A stretch of DNA of 64,000 nucleotides, taken from contig OX326958.1 of assembly GCA_946800325.1 (NCBI GenBank), positions 32,781,314 to 32,845,313 of the forward strand, given 5' to 3'. Under the pieces are notes generated by a model, which ran no database searches, was not told where the DNA came from, and saw only the letters and a program-made list of their open reading frames with translations. The translations under genes and the position numbers were made by a program. The DNA is from Luzula sylvatica (taxonomy: Eukaryota > Streptophyta > Magnoliopsida > Poales > Juncaceae). Shown piece after piece: positions 62,443 to 64,000 of this stretch; position 1 is the stretch's first letter, and the number at the start of each line of letters is the position of its first letter.

Positions 62443-62690
62443 CTTGTCTCCACAAAAATAAAATAACTATCCTCGATGACATCATCGAAGATGTGTTAAT
62501 TTTTTGTTAATCGGTTCGTACCTATCATAATCTTAATTAAAATTAATTATTTGTTAATTTGTACGTTTGTTAATTGATTCGTACATATCATATTTTATTA
62601 AAATTAAATTTTCAACTCAATTAACCATTAATTTAATTAACGTAATGATGTCATCGAAAAAATATTTCTCACTTTTGTGGGATACCATAT
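62443..62690. mobile_element. Palindromic MITE, TTAATTAAC family, copy 5
   Basis: TCGATGACATCATCGAA near the left pairs with ATGATGTCATCGAAAAA near the right. The right terminus, inverted, is GAGGGCATATATGGTATCCC. Middle is TTAATTAAAATTAATT-type. Confidence 0.6.
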
Positions 62691-63470
62691 ATGCCCTCTC
62701 TTAGATTTTACATTATACATTTGGCCTATAAGTTATAGTTCGAACTTTTTCAATTTTAAATGTAGTCGTATATTCCAAATGGACGCCACCAATTTTATTA
62801 CAAATATAATCCAAAGCAATTATACAAAATGTCCCTCGTGTGAACACACTGTTAAGTTCAAATTTATATCATATTTACACACTTTCTTGTTTTGAACGTA
62901 TCTTTAAACTCTCTCATCAATGTTGTGTCTTGAGTATATTGGTTGTATTATTCAAATTTAAAAATAATATGTGATGTCAAATAATTTGTAATTACATTTT
63001 TTTTTTATTAAATTTTGTACATTATTGTCATTCTATAATGTAATGTTGTGTATAATTTTCATTATTTTTTTTATCAAATTTTTTTTATCAATATCTTATA
63101 ATTGATTATGTGTCTTGAGTATATTAGTTGTATTGTTCAATGCTAATATATTTATATTTCATGAATTATTGTGAGCAACAATGATATCATTTTTGTAGTT
63201 GTTTTCGTAAAAGTGTGTTCATATTCAGTGCTTAAATATATGTATTAAAATTTTATTAAAAAATGAGCAATTTTCTGTCATAACATAATATAATTGTGAA
63301 ATATATTCTTAAATATAATTATATTTGTTATGTAACATGATGAGATTAATATAACATGAAATAATTTTATTTTTATATAATATTATCATTTTCAACATAA
63401 AAATTATCATTCATAACAAAATGAAAAATATAATTACCATGCTTGCCACGCAACGCGAGTATTGTCCTGG
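62691..63470. other. Intergenic, A/T-rich
   Basis: TTGTGTCTTGAGTATATTGG-type phrases recur at about 62922 and 63106. No gene seen. Confidence 0.45.
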
Positions 63471-63472
63471 TT

Positions 63473-64000
63473 AGGGATATTCATTCGGTCGGTTCGGTTC
63501 ATACCGGACCGAATAAGATCAAACCGATTTAAACCGAACCGAACTAAATTCAAACCAAACCGTTTAAATATATGAACCGATTAAAAACTTAACCGAATAA
63601 GTCGAACCGTTAAAAATAAAAATAAACTAATAAAAAATTATATTTTATTTATCAAAAAATATGTTATTCAGTTTATTGATTGGAACTGCTTTTCTTTGGT
63701 CTCTGCAATGATTGGAACTACTTTTCTTTGGTCTTTGCAATGATTTGAACACATTCATTGGGTACCTATTAAAAAATATAATTGTATTATTTTATAAGAT
63801 TGTATTTTAACATTAATATACTAAAAAAAAAATTAGTTGTTATTCAGTCGGTTAGGTTTAACCGATTTTCAAAACTCCAATACCGAACCGAACCGAATAA
63901 ACCGAACAATACTATTTTTTCAACTTAACCGAACCAAATAAACCAAAAACGAAACCGATTAAACCGAATTCGACCGGTTCGGTTCGGTATCCGAATAAAC
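63473..64000. mobile_element. hAT-type MITE rich in CGGTTCGG motifs, cut by the window end
   Basis: Starts TAGGGATATTCATTCGGTCGGTT; the inner right end at the window edge reads, inverted, GTTTATTCGGATACCGAACC. Multiple CGGTT/AACCG motifs lie near both ends, as in a widespread plant hAT MITE type. The last few bases lie beyond the window. Confidence 0.65.

Overview
This is plant nuclear DNA, from a eudicot as far as the sequence shows. It is AT-rich and full of introns, plant-type retrotransposons and MITEs, and it carries two plant-only gene families: JAZ/TIFY jasmonate repressors and PORR organelle RNA-binding proteins. I saw no bacterial, organellar, rRNA, tRNA-gene or CRISPR content. The species cannot be named from the sequence.

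Left third (1-28325), repeats. The window opens in the 3' end of a Ty1/copia element (RNase H tail, then LTR-like DNA to about 2433). An 11.5 kb array of an about 175 bp AT-rich satellite follows (2434-13967). Each monomer is three related units of about 58 bp, and blocks of about 13, 9 and 8 monomers recur as higher-order copies. An L1-type LINE (13968-28250, + strand, poly-A tail, 16 bp target-site duplication) sits in the satellite, which continues for only about 75 bp beyond it. The LINE is itself split by a young, non-autonomous Ty3-type LTR element on the - strand (16394-23148; LTRs about 1.64 kb and nearly identical) and by a Tourist/Harbinger-type element with a TTA duplication (25407-26866).

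Middle (28375-50560), the genic part. After an internally deleted hAT element (28375-29369) and decayed sequence comes an intact PORR gene (31132-32445, +). Next is a five-exon JAZ gene (33863-35268, -). About 10 kb further on, a second JAZ gene (45732-46518, +, three exons) is followed by a broken PORR copy (47441-48699, -). The order PORR> <JAZ ... JAZ> <PORR, plus homology outside the coding regions, shows an inverted segmental duplication. On the left arm both genes look intact. On the right arm the JAZ gene is open but has lost two introns, and the PORR copy is a pseudogene split from its upstream region by a Harbinger-like insertion. The spacer between the arms holds Mutator-type elements.

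Right part (50560-64000) is intergenic: palindromic MITEs of several families, a 2.4 kb element with TA duplications, a Myb/SANT-like transposon gene fragment ending at a Harbinger-type terminus, tRNA-derived SINE heads, and at the edge the start of a hAT-type MITE rich in CGGTTCGG motifs. The only likely functional protein genes are the PORR gene and the two JAZ genes.
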